The notes: generated by a model not told the origin, from the letters alone. A stretch of DNA of 64,000 bases from Prevotella corporis DSM 18810 = JCM 8529 (GCF_000430525.1 NZ_KE387156.1:107094-171093), one strand, 5' to 3'; positions 47,423 through 56,236 are shown, counted from the stretch's first letter. Translations and numbers: made by a program.

Positions 47423-48223
47423 ATGAGTAAAGGTAAATTACAGAAATTTGCAGAGATGGAGAAGTTCAGCAATGTCTTTCAATATCCATATAGCGTTATC
47501 AGCCAAGTGCCTTTTGAGATGAAAGCCCATTGGAGAGAGCAGTATTTTCATAACGATAATCCTATTATCCTTGAACTGGGGTGTGGGAAAGGAGAATATA
47601 CAGTGGGCTTGGCAAAGGCTTATCCTAATATCAATTTCATAGGGGTTGATATAAAAGGAGCACGCATCTATACGGGCGCAAAGCAGGCTTTGGAGGAGAA
47701 ACTGCCAAATGTGGCCTTCCTGAGAACGAGTATCGAGGTGATTGATCGTTTTTTTTCCGAAAACGAAGTGCAGGAGATATGGCTGACGTTTTCTGATCCA
47801 CAGATGAAAAATGTTCATAAACGACTCACATCTACATTCTTCTTGAACCGTTATCGTAAATTTTTAGTGAATAATGGTATCGTTCATCTGAAGACTGACT
47901 CTAATTTCCTGTTTACCTATACTACTTTCATGGTAGAGAAAAACAATCTGCCCGTGCTTTATCGTACTGAAGACTTGTATGGCAATGAGCTTTCAGTTGA
48001 TGGTGGGAAACAAGAGGCGATGGTAGATGAAGAGACCCGTGAGATTTTGGGTATTCATACTTATTATGAGAACCAATGGATTGAGCGTGGCTTGAATATC
48101 AAGTATATGAAATTCAATCTTCCTACCACAGGAACATTGGTGGAACCCGATGTCGAAATAGAACTGGACGATTATCGATCTTATAGACGCACCAAGCGTA
48201 GTGGACTTTCAACAAGCAAATAA
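47423..48223 (+). CDS. trmB: tRNA (guanine-N7)-methyltransferase
   Basis: Methylates G46 of tRNAs using SAM. 266 aa with the SAM site [34 protein letters not shown], and the TrmB signature [19 protein letters not shown] (usually FPDPWPKxRHxKRR; here [12 protein letters not shown], a common Bacteroidota variant). The C-terminal end is longer than in E. coli and basic. The promoter box directly precedes the ATG. Confidence 0.9.
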   Translation: MSKGKLQKFAEMEKFSNVFQYPYSVISQVPFEMKAHWREQYFHNDNPIILELGCGKGEYTVGLAKAYPNINFIGVDIKGARIYTGAKQALEEKLPNVAFLRTSIEVIDRFFSENEVQEIWLTFSDPQMKNVHKRLTSTFFLNRYRKFLVNNGIVHLKTDSNFLFTYTTFMVEKNNLPVLYRTEDLYGNELSVDGGKQEAMVDEETREILGIHTYYENQWIERGLNIKYMKFNLPTTGTLVEPDVEIELDDYRSYRRTKRSGLSTSK

Positions 48224-48334
48224 TGACATCTGATTCACCACTGATTCTATGGAGAAAAGGGTAGGAGCGTCTCGCTTTCTACCATTACTAATCGGATAAT
48301 GGTAATGATGTTGAGCCCTTAGAAATACTCACTA

Positions 48335-48826
48335 ATGAGAAACTTTGCGGCAATAGATTTTGAAACAGCTAATTTCGAGCGATGCAGTGTTTGTTCGGTG
48401 GGAGTTGTAATTGTCAGGAACGGAGAGATTGACGATACATTCTATTCGCTCATTCATCCTGAACCCAATTATTTCAACCGAATATGTACCAACGTACATG
48501 GTCTGACACGACAAGACACAGAGGATGCCCCAGTTTTCAATGAGGTGTGGACACAGGTGGAACCACTTGTTGCTGGTCTGCCACTCGTGGCCCATAACAG
48601 TTCGTTTGATGAGGGCTGCCTTCGTGCCGCTTTCCGAACATACCAAATGGACTACCCTGACTATCTTTTCTTCGATACCCTTAAAGCCGCCAGGTATGTT
48701 TTTCCCCATCTCCCTAATTATCAGCTCTATACTGTTGCGGCGGCATGTGGCTATAATCTTACTAACCATCACTATGCTTTAGCTGACGCAGAGGCCTGCG
48801 CATGGATTGCTATGAAAATCCTTTGA
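48335..48826 (+). CDS. DnaQ-like 3'-5' exonuclease (DEDDh)
   Basis: 163 aa, exonuclease domain only. Catalytic residues are in FAAIDFETANFERCSVCSVG (first D and E), LVAHNSSFDEGCL (second D) and HHYALADAEACAWI (H-x4-D). Similar stand-alone proteins are annotated as PolC-type or DNA polymerase III epsilon-like exonucleases; the role in repair or RNA turnover is not known. Confidence 0.88.
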   Translation: MRNFAAIDFETANFERCSVCSVGVVIVRNGEIDDTFYSLIHPEPNYFNRICTNVHGLTRQDTEDAPVFNEVWTQVEPLVAGLPLVAHNSSFDEGCLRAAFRTYQMDYPDYLFFDTLKAARYVFPHLPNYQLYTVAAACGYNLTNHHYALADAEACAWIAMKIL

Positions 48827-48848
48827 TTCTATTTTTCCAATCCTAGGC

Positions 48849-48921
48849 TTTTTATATTTATTCCCAATCATAGGTTTAAATCTATTATTTTCAATTGGTA
48901 ATTTTTATATTTATTCCCAAT
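48849..48921. repeat. 20-bp direct repeat behind the exonuclease gene
   Basis: tttttatatttattcccaat occurs at 48849-48868 and 48902-48921, 53 bp apart, between the exonuclease gene and tRNA-Ser. No gene is seen in this interval. Confidence 0.6.
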
Positions 48922-49064
48922 TCCCTGACTTTTTAACTTAATCCACTTCATCGGCCTGAAATCTTACCATTCGGTACTGATAATAATTTTACCCCTTGTT
49001 TGTTAAAAGATGTTTTACACCGAACATTCTTTACAAATACTTTCCTTATTTAAGAAAAAATATC

Positions 49065-49072
49065 TATCTTTG
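49065..49072 (+). promoter_or_regulatory. -7 element for tRNA-Ser
   Basis: TATCTTTG fits TAnnTTTG and lies 47 bases before the tRNA. It would yield a short 5' leader to be removed by RNase P. Confidence 0.55.
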
Positions 49073-49118
49073 CACTCGCTTTCCAAAAGAAAGTAGGTAC
49101 TCACCAAAAATACCTTTT

Positions 49119-49203
49119 GGAGAGATGGTAGAGTGGTCGATTACAACGGTCTTGAAAACCGTCGTACCGAGAGGTACCGGGGGTTCGAATCCCTCTCTCT
49201 CCG
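49119..49203 (+). tRNA. tRNA-Ser (anticodon UGA)
   Basis: 85-nt cloverleaf with the acceptor GGAGAGA/TCTCTCC, anticodon stem ACGGT/ACCGT with loop CTTGAAA (TGA at 49153-49155), a long variable arm (GTACCGAGAGGTAC) typical of serine tRNAs, and the T-loop GGTTCGAATCC. CCA is not encoded. The 3' end serves as the attachment site of the integrated element that follows. Confidence 0.95.
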
Positions 49204-49204
49204 C
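49190..49204. other. attL of the tRNA-Ser element
   Basis: tccctctctctccgc at the 3' end of tRNA-Ser is repeated exactly at 62715-62729. Integration into a tRNA 3' end with a direct repeat of this length is typical for tyrosine recombinases such as the one at 61106-62416. The left crossover keeps the tRNA intact. Confidence 0.75.
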
Positions 49205-49272
49205 ATCACACAGCAAGTTAAGTCCCTTAGTTACAACAACTTAGGGACTTTTTATTTATCTATACTAAAAAG

Positions 49273-49315
49273 TTGCCCCACTTTTTGCCCCAAAGTTGCC
49301 CCACTTTTTGCCCCA
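49273..49315. repeat. Two TTGCCCC repeats at the left end of the element
   Basis: TTGCCCCACTTTTTGCCCC starts at 49273 and again at 49296. The same sequence occurs twice near the right end (62458, 62556), in the same orientation. Likely arm-type sites for the recombinase or its accessory factor. Confidence 0.65.
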
Positions 49316-49439
49316 CTTTTTTCTCCGAAAATTTGTTCAATCCTGAAAAACGCTTTTTTATGTAAATATTTTTCAGCATTTGTAATTACCTGTTTTTCAA
49401 TGAATAACAGAAGTCGCAAAAAGTAGGAATCGAACCTTT

Positions 49440-49459
49440 TATATCAGATAATATCAAAA
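49440..49459. repeat. 20-bp inverted repeat, left copy
   Basis: tatatcagataatatcaaaa is the exact reverse complement of 62664-62683. The two lie about 240 bp inside attL and 30 bp inside attR. Confidence 0.65.
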
Positions 49460-49493
49460 GTTTCATTTAGCGGACTTTTCGGCACTTGCAATA

Positions 49494-49715
49494 TCACTTT
49501 CCCTTATGGTTCGTTTTTGCCCTAATCAACTCCGAAGCTCGAATGATAGCCTTCTTGTTTAACACCACCCCTCCTTTACTTAGCCCTACTCTTTCCAGTG
49601 AACGTTGCTTGATACCAATATCTTCTGCTGTCAGTACATTATAAATTGCAGGTATAGAACCGAAGTAATAGTTCTTCCTCCCTTCCATCAGTTGCACATG
49701 TATTACCTTTACCAT
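49494..49715 (-). CDS. Small protein of the integrated element
   Basis: 73 aa, no family recognised. Basic, with a repeat-free globular look (MVKVIHVQLMEGRKNYYFGS, then SLERVGLSKGGVVLNKKAII). It is the outermost gene at the left end, transcribed toward attL. A possible promoter box, TACCTTTG on the minus strand, lies at 49859-49866 inside the structured repeat. A role in DNA binding is only a guess. Confidence 0.5.
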   Translation of the reverse strand: MVKVIHVQLMEGRKNYYFGSIPAIYNVLTAEDIGIKQRSLERVGLSKGGVVLNKKAIIRASELIRAKTNHKGK

Positions 49716-49837
49716 AGTCCTTTATTATCTTTAATTTACCTCAAAGTTACAAAATAAGCCCTATATACGATATTTTGAGTGATAAATCTTCAAAATATCT
49801 ATCTTGATTAGTTTTCAACTATTCTACAGTAGACATA

Positions 49838-50070
49838 TCTGGCTTTAATTTTCCTTTGCAAAGGTAAGCAAGGTCGTAAGAACACAAAGTACCGCCATGC
49901 TATCTAAGGATATTCTCACGACAGCCTTCCACAAATCAGAGATTTGGGTTTTCCATGAGAATATCCTTAAATTACTTTGCTTATCTTCCTGATGACCTTA
50001 CTACCTTATTTGCACGTAAAATTTGAAAGCCCGACAGTGATGCTGCAATAGCAGTTGAACGAAAGGGAAA
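49838..50070. ncRNA. Structured non-coding repeat, copy 1
   Basis: 233 bp, about 95% identical to 51787-52020. It folds as nested stems: aaggtaagcaaggtc (49861-49875) with gaccttactacctt (49994-50007), caaagta (49885-49891) with tactttg (49973-49979), a perfect 14-bp stem 49905-49918 with 49956-49969, and an inner CAAATC-AGA-GATTTG hairpin (49932-49946). It precedes the DUF2693-like gene by about 70 bp. It could be an RNA leader, a separate RNA or a DNA structure site. Confidence 0.6.
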
Positions 50071-50141
50071 ATGAAATATCACATCGACAAGTTTTTAATG
50101 CTTGATGATGTTTTACATAAACAAATAATAATCTCATCAAT

Positions 50142-50855
50142 ATGGAAAATCTATTTGAGACTTTAGTTGAGAAACTTCGCAAAGGTATTGTTTCTTTCGT
50201 GTATCGTAAGAAAGACGGCACAGAACGTCATGCGTGTGGTACGCTATATGGTATAGGACACACCATTAAGGGCAACAGCATTCATCACCATAGCAAATTT
50301 ACACTTGCTTACTATGATGTAGATTGTAAGGGTTGGAGGTCGTTTCTCATTGACAATCTCATTGAGGTAGGCGAACTTCGTAAAGGGACGATAGCAGAAC
50401 ATCATGATATTTGTCTTGCACTTGTTATTAAGCTTAAAGAGAAGATGAAGAAAGACGGAGTTACGGCTTTCGCTTATCGTAAAGTTGATGGTTCTGTGAG
50501 ATATGCACACGGCATTCTTTCGGATAATATAGATATTACGGGACAATACTTTGTCTATTATGACATTGATAAGCAAGAGGAACGTAAATTTCGTATTGAC
50601 GCTTTCATAGGTTTTGGCGAACCATCAAACATTGAGGTAAACAACATCTTCACAAGCAATGAAGAGCCACAAGTGATAAGTGGTAAGTCTTATAATGACT
50701 TTAGTCAGCTTGATATTAAGACCATTCTTGCAAAGAAAGGCATAGATATTGAGGACACCGAGAATTTCATGGTCATAGACTTATTGCCCGAACTGAATAA
50801 GGAACAGCTAAAAGACCTAATCATAAAGGCAACATCGAGGCTTGCAGAGCTATAA
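50142..50855 (+). CDS. Protein with two DUF2693-like repeats
   Basis: 237 aa. Two similar beta-rich segments, SFVYRKKDGTERHACGTLYG to FLIDNLIEVGE (about 18-75) and AFAYRKVDGSVRYAHGILSD to FRIDAFIGFGE (about 107-160), match the SH3-like DUF2693 pattern. A helical C-terminus ends in LNKEQLKDLIIKATSRLAEL. It is led by the structured repeat and followed by two small genes. Proteins of this kind are frequent on Bacteroidales mobile elements; function unknown. Confidence 0.65.
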   Translation: MENLFETLVEKLRKGIVSFVYRKKDGTERHACGTLYGIGHTIKGNSIHHHSKFTLAYYDVDCKGWRSFLIDNLIEVGELRKGTIAEHHDICLALVIKLKEKMKKDGVTAFAYRKVDGSVRYAHGILSDNIDITGQYFVYYDIDKQEERKFRIDAFIGFGEPSNIEVNNIFTSNEEPQVISGKSYNDFSQLDIKTILAKKGIDIEDTENFMVIDLLPELNKEQLKDLIIKATSRLAEL

Positions 50856-50900
50856 AAGGTAACGGAGGGATTAACCACCCCTCCACAAACTTATATGTTT

Positions 50901-51050
50901 ATGAAACAAGCAAATCCTGAGAAGAGAACGCACCGCTATTGTACTAAATGTAATCATGAAGTGCAGTATGAACGAGTATTAGACTATCCCTTTTATTGTC
51001 CGCAGTGTGATGAAAATATGTATAACTTTGAAACGTATAGAAGAAAATGA
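50901..51050 (+). CDS. Small zinc-ribbon protein
   Basis: 49 aa from the ATG at 50901 (an in-frame ATG at 50895 is also possible). It has two CxxC pairs, YCTKCNHEV and FYCPQCDEN, the form of a treble-clef or zinc-ribbon domain. The stop overlaps the next ATG by four bases (ATGA), so it is part of a small operon with the DUF2693-like gene. Confidence 0.6.
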   Translation: MKQANPEKRTHRYCTKCNHEVQYERVLDYPFYCPQCDENMYNFETYRRK

Positions 51051-51280
51051 AGTATCCAAGAGTAGATGTATTCAAGCGCACGAAGTATAGTCCTATTTAC
51101 CAAGAGATTTATCAAGTAGATACTATGCGCCCTAACCGACCAATACGCAGCAAGGCAAGTATGACTAAGCAACAAGCGAATGCTTATGCAAGACGTGAAC
51201 TTGCTTTTTTAAAGAAAGAGGGATATGAGAAAGTTGTTTATAATTCTATGATGATAGACTTATCAAAGTTTATCCGTTAG
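51047..51280 (+). CDS. Small basic protein of the integrated element
   Basis: 77 aa, no family recognised. Basic N-terminal half (PRVDVFKRTKYSPIYQEIYQ) and a helical stretch KQQANAYARRELAFLKKEGY. The overlap with the zinc-ribbon gene and the terminator directly behind it mark it as the last gene of the operon. Confidence 0.55.
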   Translation: MKYPRVDVFKRTKYSPIYQEIYQVDTMRPNRPIRSKASMTKQQANAYARRELAFLKKEGYEKVVYNSMMIDLSKFIR

Positions 51281-51287
51281 AAGAAAG

Positions 51288-51313
51288 TCCGTGGTTTGTC
51301 ACCACGGATTTTT
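51288..51313 (+). terminator. Rho-independent-type terminator
   Basis: TCCGTGG (51288-51294), loop TTTGTCA, CCACGGA (51302-51308), then five T. It ends the operon 50142-51280. Confidence 0.7.
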
Positions 51314-51786
51314 GCTGTGTGCTGCTCCTAATGGTCGCAGCACAGATCTATCATAGCCCTCTTTCATTTTACAAGCCCTTGATTATATATGCAAAACCTC
51401 CCTTTTGCCCTATCAAAACACACTATCGCAAGTTTTTCATTCTTGTTTTCCCACATCATTTCTGCATTGTCCCCACAGCTTCGCCAGTGTCCAGTAAAGC
51501 ATCAGGAACGCACTTATCTCATATACATGAGCGTGCTTATTCATTCTGCTTTACAGAACACAGGCTGCGCTGAAACCCTTAAAACAGACTGTGCTGTTTT
51601 AATCCCTTGAAAACCACAGTCGCATGTTCTACGAAGCATTTCGACAGAGGTTTTCATGGGACTCTGGGAGAGCGGTTATGACAGTATCTCATTTTAAAGC
51701 CTACGGCTATACAGCCATTCTCTACCCTTTAGTTTAAGATAAGCCCTGTATTCTTTGTTGTCGTTTACACTCCTTGCATACACTTG
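51314..51786. other. No gene recognised
   Basis: Several short open frames exist on the plus strand, but none has a convincing start or protein-like composition. The stretch lies between the terminator and the second structured repeat. Confidence 0.4.
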
Positions 51787-52020
51787 TCTGGCTTTAATTT
51801 TCCTTTGCAAAGGTAAGCAAGGTCGTAAGAACACAAAGTACTGCTACGCTATTTAAGGATATTCTCACGGCAGCCTTCCGCAAATCAGAGATTTGGGTAT
51901 TCCATGAGAATATCCTTAAATTACTTTGCTTATCTTCCTAATGACCTTGCTACCTCATTTGCACGTAAAATTTGAAAGCCCGACAGTGATGCTGCAAAAA
52001 GCAGTTGAACGAAAGGGAAA
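51787..52020. ncRNA. Structured non-coding repeat, copy 2
   Basis: 234 bp copy of 49838-50070. The long stem is slightly extended, and the outer right arm reads gaccttgctacc, which pairs better with gcaaggtc than copy 1 does. All stems are retained, while changes lie mostly in loops. It is followed within 20 bp by an open frame on the plus strand, just as copy 1 leads a gene. Confidence 0.6.
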
Positions 52021-52144
52021 TGTATCATTCAAACAATATGAATATGAAAAAAGAAATAAAAAAAGCAATCTTGGATGTTTTGATGGCTTCCATTGATAAA
52101 GGTAACTATGGTATGTTATCAACAAGAGAGGCTTCGTATCAAAG

Positions 52145-52555
52145 TTATAAGATTTTGGCTACTGAGAAAGGTGTCATAGCTTTTACGACAATATCAAAGT
52201 TAGAGCCTTCCTCTTTGTTTTCTAACGAGGTTATCAGAGTAGAAAGGTTATCTGCTTTAATACCTCCTGACATTGCAAATGTAGGTTCACCTTTATCATC
52301 ATTGGATCTTAAAGGTTTGCCTGGAATAACATTTGAAGAAGATGTGCTTACAGGCTTCTTTTCTTCACTTATACCTTCATCAGCATTAAACTGGGTGAAG
52401 CCTCCCAATTCGTCTTTTATATCTACTTCTTGTTCATCAACGGCAGCAGTGGTAACTACTTCACCTGACTTGTCGAAGTAGAGATCATAAACGATATTGT
52501 AACCATAATAGCCAATATAGCCAATTATGATAATGGTCATAAATGTACCAAACAT
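52145..52555 (-). CDS. Single-pass membrane protein of the integrated element
   Basis: 136 aa: N-terminal membrane segment (MFGTFMTIIIIGYIGYYGYN), then an acidic, flexible domain (VDEQEVDIKDELGGFTQF). It resembles small membrane proteins near tra genes of Bacteroidales elements, but no family is assigned. It follows the DUF3127-like gene on the same strand. A plus-strand open frame (about 52038-52481) overlaps it; that frame's 3' part is serine- and threonine-rich and looks like an antisense shadow, while its first ~35 codons could be a true gene start. Confidence 0.55.
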   Translation of the reverse strand: MFGTFMTIIIIGYIGYYGYNIVYDLYFDKSGEVVTTAAVDEQEVDIKDELGGFTQFNADEGISEEKKPVSTSSSNVIPGKPLRSNDDKGEPTFAMSGGIKADNLSTLITSLENKEEGSNFDIVVKAMTPFSVAKIL

Positions 52556-52810
52556 AAATTTAACACTTTTAGATTTCTTCGTTCTCTACAAAAATTCAAA
52601 GTTCAAGTAAAGGGCTTTGTAGAAACTTTCACAAAAGTATCGTTTTATTTACAACCACACACTCCTCAATGCAGAATACAACAATGAGGGAAAAGAATCA
52701 GTGATAAAATAATGTTTTTCGTACTTTATAACGCAATAATAACTACTTATCAACACAAAAGAAAAACGGACTACCTTTCAGCAGTCCGCTTAGATTTATT
52801 TCTCATTTTT

Positions 52811-53089
52811 CTATTGTTGTTCCTTGACAACTTCCCATGGACGATTAGATGGATAATAGTTACCATTCCTTTCTGTAGAACGTGCTGTGTATTTTACAGT
52901 TACCATATCGCCTACATGCACATCGAACTTGCTAATATTATCTTCTCCAAAGGTTTCAAGTACCCAATGCTCGGGATATTGTTGTCCCTGCTCTTCAACA
53001 ACCCATTGTTGAGAAGACCATTTTCCTCTTTGACTCTCACCAGTTTTTACTTCACCGATGGCAATTACCTTTCCATTACATTGTGACAT
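52811..53089 (-). CDS. DUF3127-like protein
   Basis: 92 aa, beta-rich, with the DUF3127 look: GKVIAIGEVKTGESQRGKWS at the start, WVVEEQGQQYPEHWVLETFG, and DVHVGDMVTVKYTARSTER. Members resemble OB-fold proteins and may bind single-stranded DNA; that is an inference. Common on Bacteroidota phages and integrative elements. It lies 21 bp behind the DNA-binding-protein gene. Confidence 0.7.
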   Translation of the reverse strand: MSQCNGKVIAIGEVKTGESQRGKWSSQQWVVEEQGQQYPEHWVLETFGEDNISKFDVHVGDMVTVKYTARSTERNGNYYPSNRPWEVVKEQQ

Positions 53090-53110
53090 AATTCTCTTGT
53101 TTTAAATTGT

Positions 53111-53782
53111 TTATTTATAACGGTAGTTTCTTGTAAACTCTTCTGCTATTTGCTTTTCAGCCTCTCCATTCTCAGAGACGAAATCTATCGAATAATATTC
53201 TTTTACTGGAAGAATGATATTGAAACCCAACTTTTGAGCTTCATGTTCAATGCTATCATGACGACGTGTTTCATCATCAATAAACACGTCGATACTATTC
53301 CTATCTACATCGTATCGGCATCGTTTTAAGCGGTCACGCATACGATACTTCTGTTTGTTAGGAAAAACTTTTAACTTCGTCTTAGGATTTAAACCAAAAA
53401 TAGCGCGTGCTCGTTCCTTCTTGATAAGACGGATGCGAGCTTCTGACATTATCTTTTTTGTCGCTTCCTTGCTGCGCTTCTTATACCCATTGGTAGTTGC
53501 TTTGTTGACAATGGTTTTTACAGATGATAGTGATATATCCAATTTGTCAGCAATGGATCTATAAGAGTTTAGTTCAGACATCTTAAGAACATTTGCTTCT
53601 AAAGCAGAATGTATCTTGCGTTTGGCGCAGACTTTCTTTAATCCTAACTCGTAAGCCTTTTTTTTCACCGAGGGAACAGAAATACCGAGGCGGTTTGCTA
53701 AATTGCCATTAGTTTTATAAGCATAATTCTCTTTTAAGAACTGCTCTCTTTCTTCATTCCATATTGTTGTAGTCTTACTCAT
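53111..53782 (-). CDS. DNA-binding protein with two helix-turn-helix segments
   Basis: 223 aa. Two HTH-like segments are visible, NLANRLGISVPSVKKKAYEL (about 27-46) and SIADKLDISLSSVKTIVNKA (about 76-95), then a lysine/arginine-rich linker and a C-terminal domain with DVDRNSIDVFIDDETRRHD. No family is named. Start overlaps the preceding gene by four bases. A regulator or transfer accessory protein is likely. Confidence 0.6.
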   Translation of the reverse strand: MSKTTTIWNEEREQFLKENYAYKTNGNLANRLGISVPSVKKKAYELGLKKVCAKRKIHSALEANVLKMSELNSYRSIADKLDISLSSVKTIVNKATTNGYKKRSKEATKKIMSEARIRLIKKERARAIFGLNPKTKLKVFPNKQKYRMRDRLKRCRYDVDRNSIDVFIDDETRRHDSIEHEAQKLGFNIILPVKEYYSIDFVSENGEAEKQIAEEFTRNYRYK

Positions 53783-54033
53783 TTCTTTTCTTTCTCAATT
53801 ATGTTTATGATAGAGCTGTCACTATTTTTTTGATAAAACATGGTAGCAGAACTTGGATTTCTCTCCTCATTATAGAATTTCTTTCCTTGTTCATAAAGTT
53901 GCTCTCCTCTTTTGTACATAGATGGTGAAATGGCTACCACCCATGTCACACCCGCAATTAGTAGTACTAAAATGTATTTTGTCATTTTTGACACTATCTT
54001 TGTTCCATATTTTTGAAAATAATTCTTATTCAT
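53779..54033 (-). CDS. Small membrane protein
   Basis: 84 aa with one transmembrane segment (YILVLLIAGVTWVVAISPSM) and a polar C-terminus. Lies 11 bp behind the DUF3408-like gene and overlaps the next by four bases. No family recognised. Confidence 0.5.
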   Translation of the reverse strand: MNKNYFQKYGTKIVSKMTKYILVLLIAGVTWVVAISPSMYKRGEQLYEQGKKFYNEERNPSSATMFYQKNSDSSIINIIEKEKK

Positions 54034-54044
54034 AGAACGTACAT

Positions 54045-54506
54045 TTATAGCAATGACTTTTCTGACTTCCTATACTCGTTAAAATTTTTCTTATAATGAA
54101 GTATAAAACTTCGAAGAATAGCATTAACTACTGTCTGAGTAGTATAGCCTCCAACTACGTACTTCTTGAAAGTTGCAAGGATATCCTTGTCAACTTTGCA
54201 GAAACTTACATTTCCATCTTTTCCTACAATTTTAGGCTGTTGGCTCTCTGTGGCACATTGTCTCCAAAAAGCTGTCCATAAAGCATCACCATTAACTATT
54301 TTTGGTTGTTCAAGCACCTTAGCAGGCGTCTTGGAACTTTTCTTCTTTGTAGCTTCTGTATGGGATGTTGATGTTGCAATAGGAGGAGCTGCTGCTGGTG
54401 ATACTTCTACTTGCCCATGAATGTCATGTAACATTCCCTCGAGTGTTCCTGGGAGTTCCATCATAGAAGATGCTGATGCTGCAATATCTGTTTTATACTT
54501 AGTCAT
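54045..54506 (-). CDS. TraB-like protein (DUF3408)
   Basis: 153 aa from the ATG at 54506. A low-complexity N-terminal half (SPAAAPPIATSTSHTEATKK) leads to a C-terminal domain (FCKVDKDILATFKKYVVGGY, then QTVVNAILRSFILHYKK) with the ribbon-helix-helix-like pattern of DUF3408. In CTnDOT-type elements such a gene (traB) follows the ParA-like traA, as here; its start overlaps the end of parA by eight bases. Confidence 0.7.
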   Translation of the reverse strand: MTKYKTDIAASASSMMELPGTLEGMLHDIHGQVEVSPAAAPPIATSTSHTEATKKKSSKTPAKVLEQPKIVNGDALWTAFWRQCATESQQPKIVGKDGNVSFCKVDKDILATFKKYVVGGYTTQTVVNAILRSFILHYKKNFNEYRKSEKSLL

Positions 54507-55203
54507 TGTCGTTTTCTTTATAAATGGTTTTAAAGATAAAATCAAAGCACTGTTTTGTGAGTTTGTCTGCCTTATCACTATTACTAATAGTATTATAGCG
54601 TTCCAAATCGGCATAATTACCAATGCGAGGAGCAATAATACCATATCTCTTGAAGAACGCATCTACAATCTTCCATGCTTGCAACTCACTTCCTTTGCCA
54701 ACTCGTACATCATACTTATTGCAAATAAAGATAAATTGTGCTTTAATCTGTGGATAAGCTTGCTTCAATCGCAGGACAGCAAGAATGAAGGCACGTGTTG
54801 AGTCTATCGTATTTAAATCATAGTGATAAGGACATACGATATAATCTGCATTAGCAAGTAATTCTTTCATTCCTTCCTGTGTTAAACTTCCTGGGGTATC
54901 AATAATAGTTGTCCCTTCTAATCCTCTTAATGTTAACATAATATTTCGTGTGCTGGAAGGATCTTTTATTGTAACAGACTGTACATTATAAGGTATATCT
55001 TTCTGTCTACGACTATCATCTTTACGACGATTGGCAAAAGTTTGCTGGGGATCTGCATCGACAACAAGTAGAGACACTTTACGTGTATCTGCAAGGTAAT
55101 TAGAGAATAAACCACATATGGTAGTCTTACCAACTCCACCTTTCTGATTGGCAAAGAGGATAATCTTATTATCTATGATCTTATTAGAAATGTCTACTTT
55201 CAT
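54499..55203 (-). CDS. ParA/TraA-like ATPase
   Basis: 234-aa P-loop ATPase of the ParA/MinD family: deviant Walker A FANQKGGVGKTTICGLFSNY, switch DADPQQTFANRR, and TTIIDTPGSL. In conjugative transposons of the CTnDOT type this position is TraA. Here it could position or stabilise the element. It follows the lipoprotein gene by 11 bp. Confidence 0.85.
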   Translation of the reverse strand: MKVDISNKIIDNKIILFANQKGGVGKTTICGLFSNYLADTRKVSLLVVDADPQQTFANRRKDDSRRQKDIPYNVQSVTIKDPSSTRNIMLTLRGLEGTTIIDTPGSLTQEGMKELLANADYIVCPYHYDLNTIDSTRAFILAVLRLKQAYPQIKAQFIFICNKYDVRVGKGSELQAWKIVDAFFKRYGIIAPRIGNYADLERYNTISNSDKADKLTKQCFDFIFKTIYKENDND

Positions 55204-55214
55204 AGTAACTCCTC

Positions 55215-55718
55215 CTATTTTACTTTTGTGAAGCCATTCTCAGGGATAAAAGCAATACTAACGACATTATCTGTTGCCTTAATACTAATATTAAGTGTCT
55301 CGTCCCGGATTACCTTATCATCCTTGAAAACCTTTGCATGAACAGAGATCTCTCCACTTTCTTCCATTAAATTAGTGAGAACAAGTACTGCTGAGAATGA
55401 TGAATATGCACCTTTTATTTGAGCTGATGCATATGAAAAAGGAGTGTTTTCGTAAATGAGCCCCCAAATCATACTCACGTCATGCCCGGTCGATGTATGC
55501 ATAGTCATACCTTTCCCCTTTAAGTCCCATGCATGAAACTCGAGAACTGGATTAAACTTTGCATAGTCACCCGATAAGGACAATTCCATTTTCATAACAG
55601 AATTACTGTTGTTGAGAACTTCTTGCTCATCGTCAGATTGTGAGCCACACGATGTTAGAGCTACTGGCAAAGATGTACATACTGCCAACGCTGCAATAAT
55701 AAAATAAGATTTCTTCAT
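55215..55718 (-). CDS. Lipoprotein of the integrated element
   Basis: 167 aa from MKKSYFIIAALAVCTSLPVA with lipobox ALTSC. Ig-like beta-strand composition (VMKMELSLSGDYAKFNPVLE). No family recognised. It begins the leftward operon with the ParA-like and DUF3408-like genes and has a candidate promoter box at 55943-55950. An earlier in-frame ATG at 55727 is possible. Confidence 0.6.
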   Translation of the reverse strand: MKKSYFIIAALAVCTSLPVALTSCGSQSDDEQEVLNNSNSVMKMELSLSGDYAKFNPVLEFHAWDLKGKGMTMHTSTGHDVSMIWGLIYENTPFSYASAQIKGAYSSFSAVLVLTNLMEESGEISVHAKVFKDDKVIRDETLNISIKATDNVVSIAFIPENGFTKVK

Positions 55719-55938
55719 TTTTATCATATTTAAAATACACGTTACATTGCTATGTGTTCGTAAACGAACATGATTGTTGCGGTTTTAATGAAAACCTGCT
55801 AAAACAACAATCTCCATAGTTTGGTAGGTCACTTGAACAAATGTTCAGAGGAGCGGGACCCCATAACATGTAATTCGCTGACAACAGTACAAGTCTGCCT
55901 TTACACCTTAACAATAGGGGTCAGCAATGAAATATGAT

Positions 55939-56236
55939 ACTGCAAATATAGGTATAATATATGAAACCTGCAAGAGATTACACGATTATTTTATGATTGA
56001 ATTAAATTATTATGTTTTTATGAATATTCTGTTATACTGTCATATTATTATAACATCATCAAGGCATATTATAATTGTTTATGACTTGATGATGATTGTA
56101 ATTTCTACTATCTTTTAAAGCCAACTCTGCCAGTATTAAGGTCTTCTTTTGTCTGTTGCTCATTTCCTTCCACAATACTGTAATCGTTTTCTTTAAGCTT
56201 TGCAAGAAGTAACTGACCTATTGGTTTTACCTCATC
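55939..56236. repeat. 298-bp direct repeat, copy A
   Basis: Matches 57649-57946 at a constant offset of 1710 bp with only about three differences. It contains the last 43 codons of the first hipA plus the downstream intergenic DNA, including CAAATATA at 55943-55950 (TATATTTG on the minus strand), a candidate promoter for the lipoprotein-parA operon. Confidence 0.8.

Noticed and set aside
52005..52481. 158-codon plus-strand gene
   Set aside because: Its last two thirds lie opposite a well-formed membrane-protein gene and are serine/threonine-rich. Only the first ~35 codons deserve attention, as noted in the findings.
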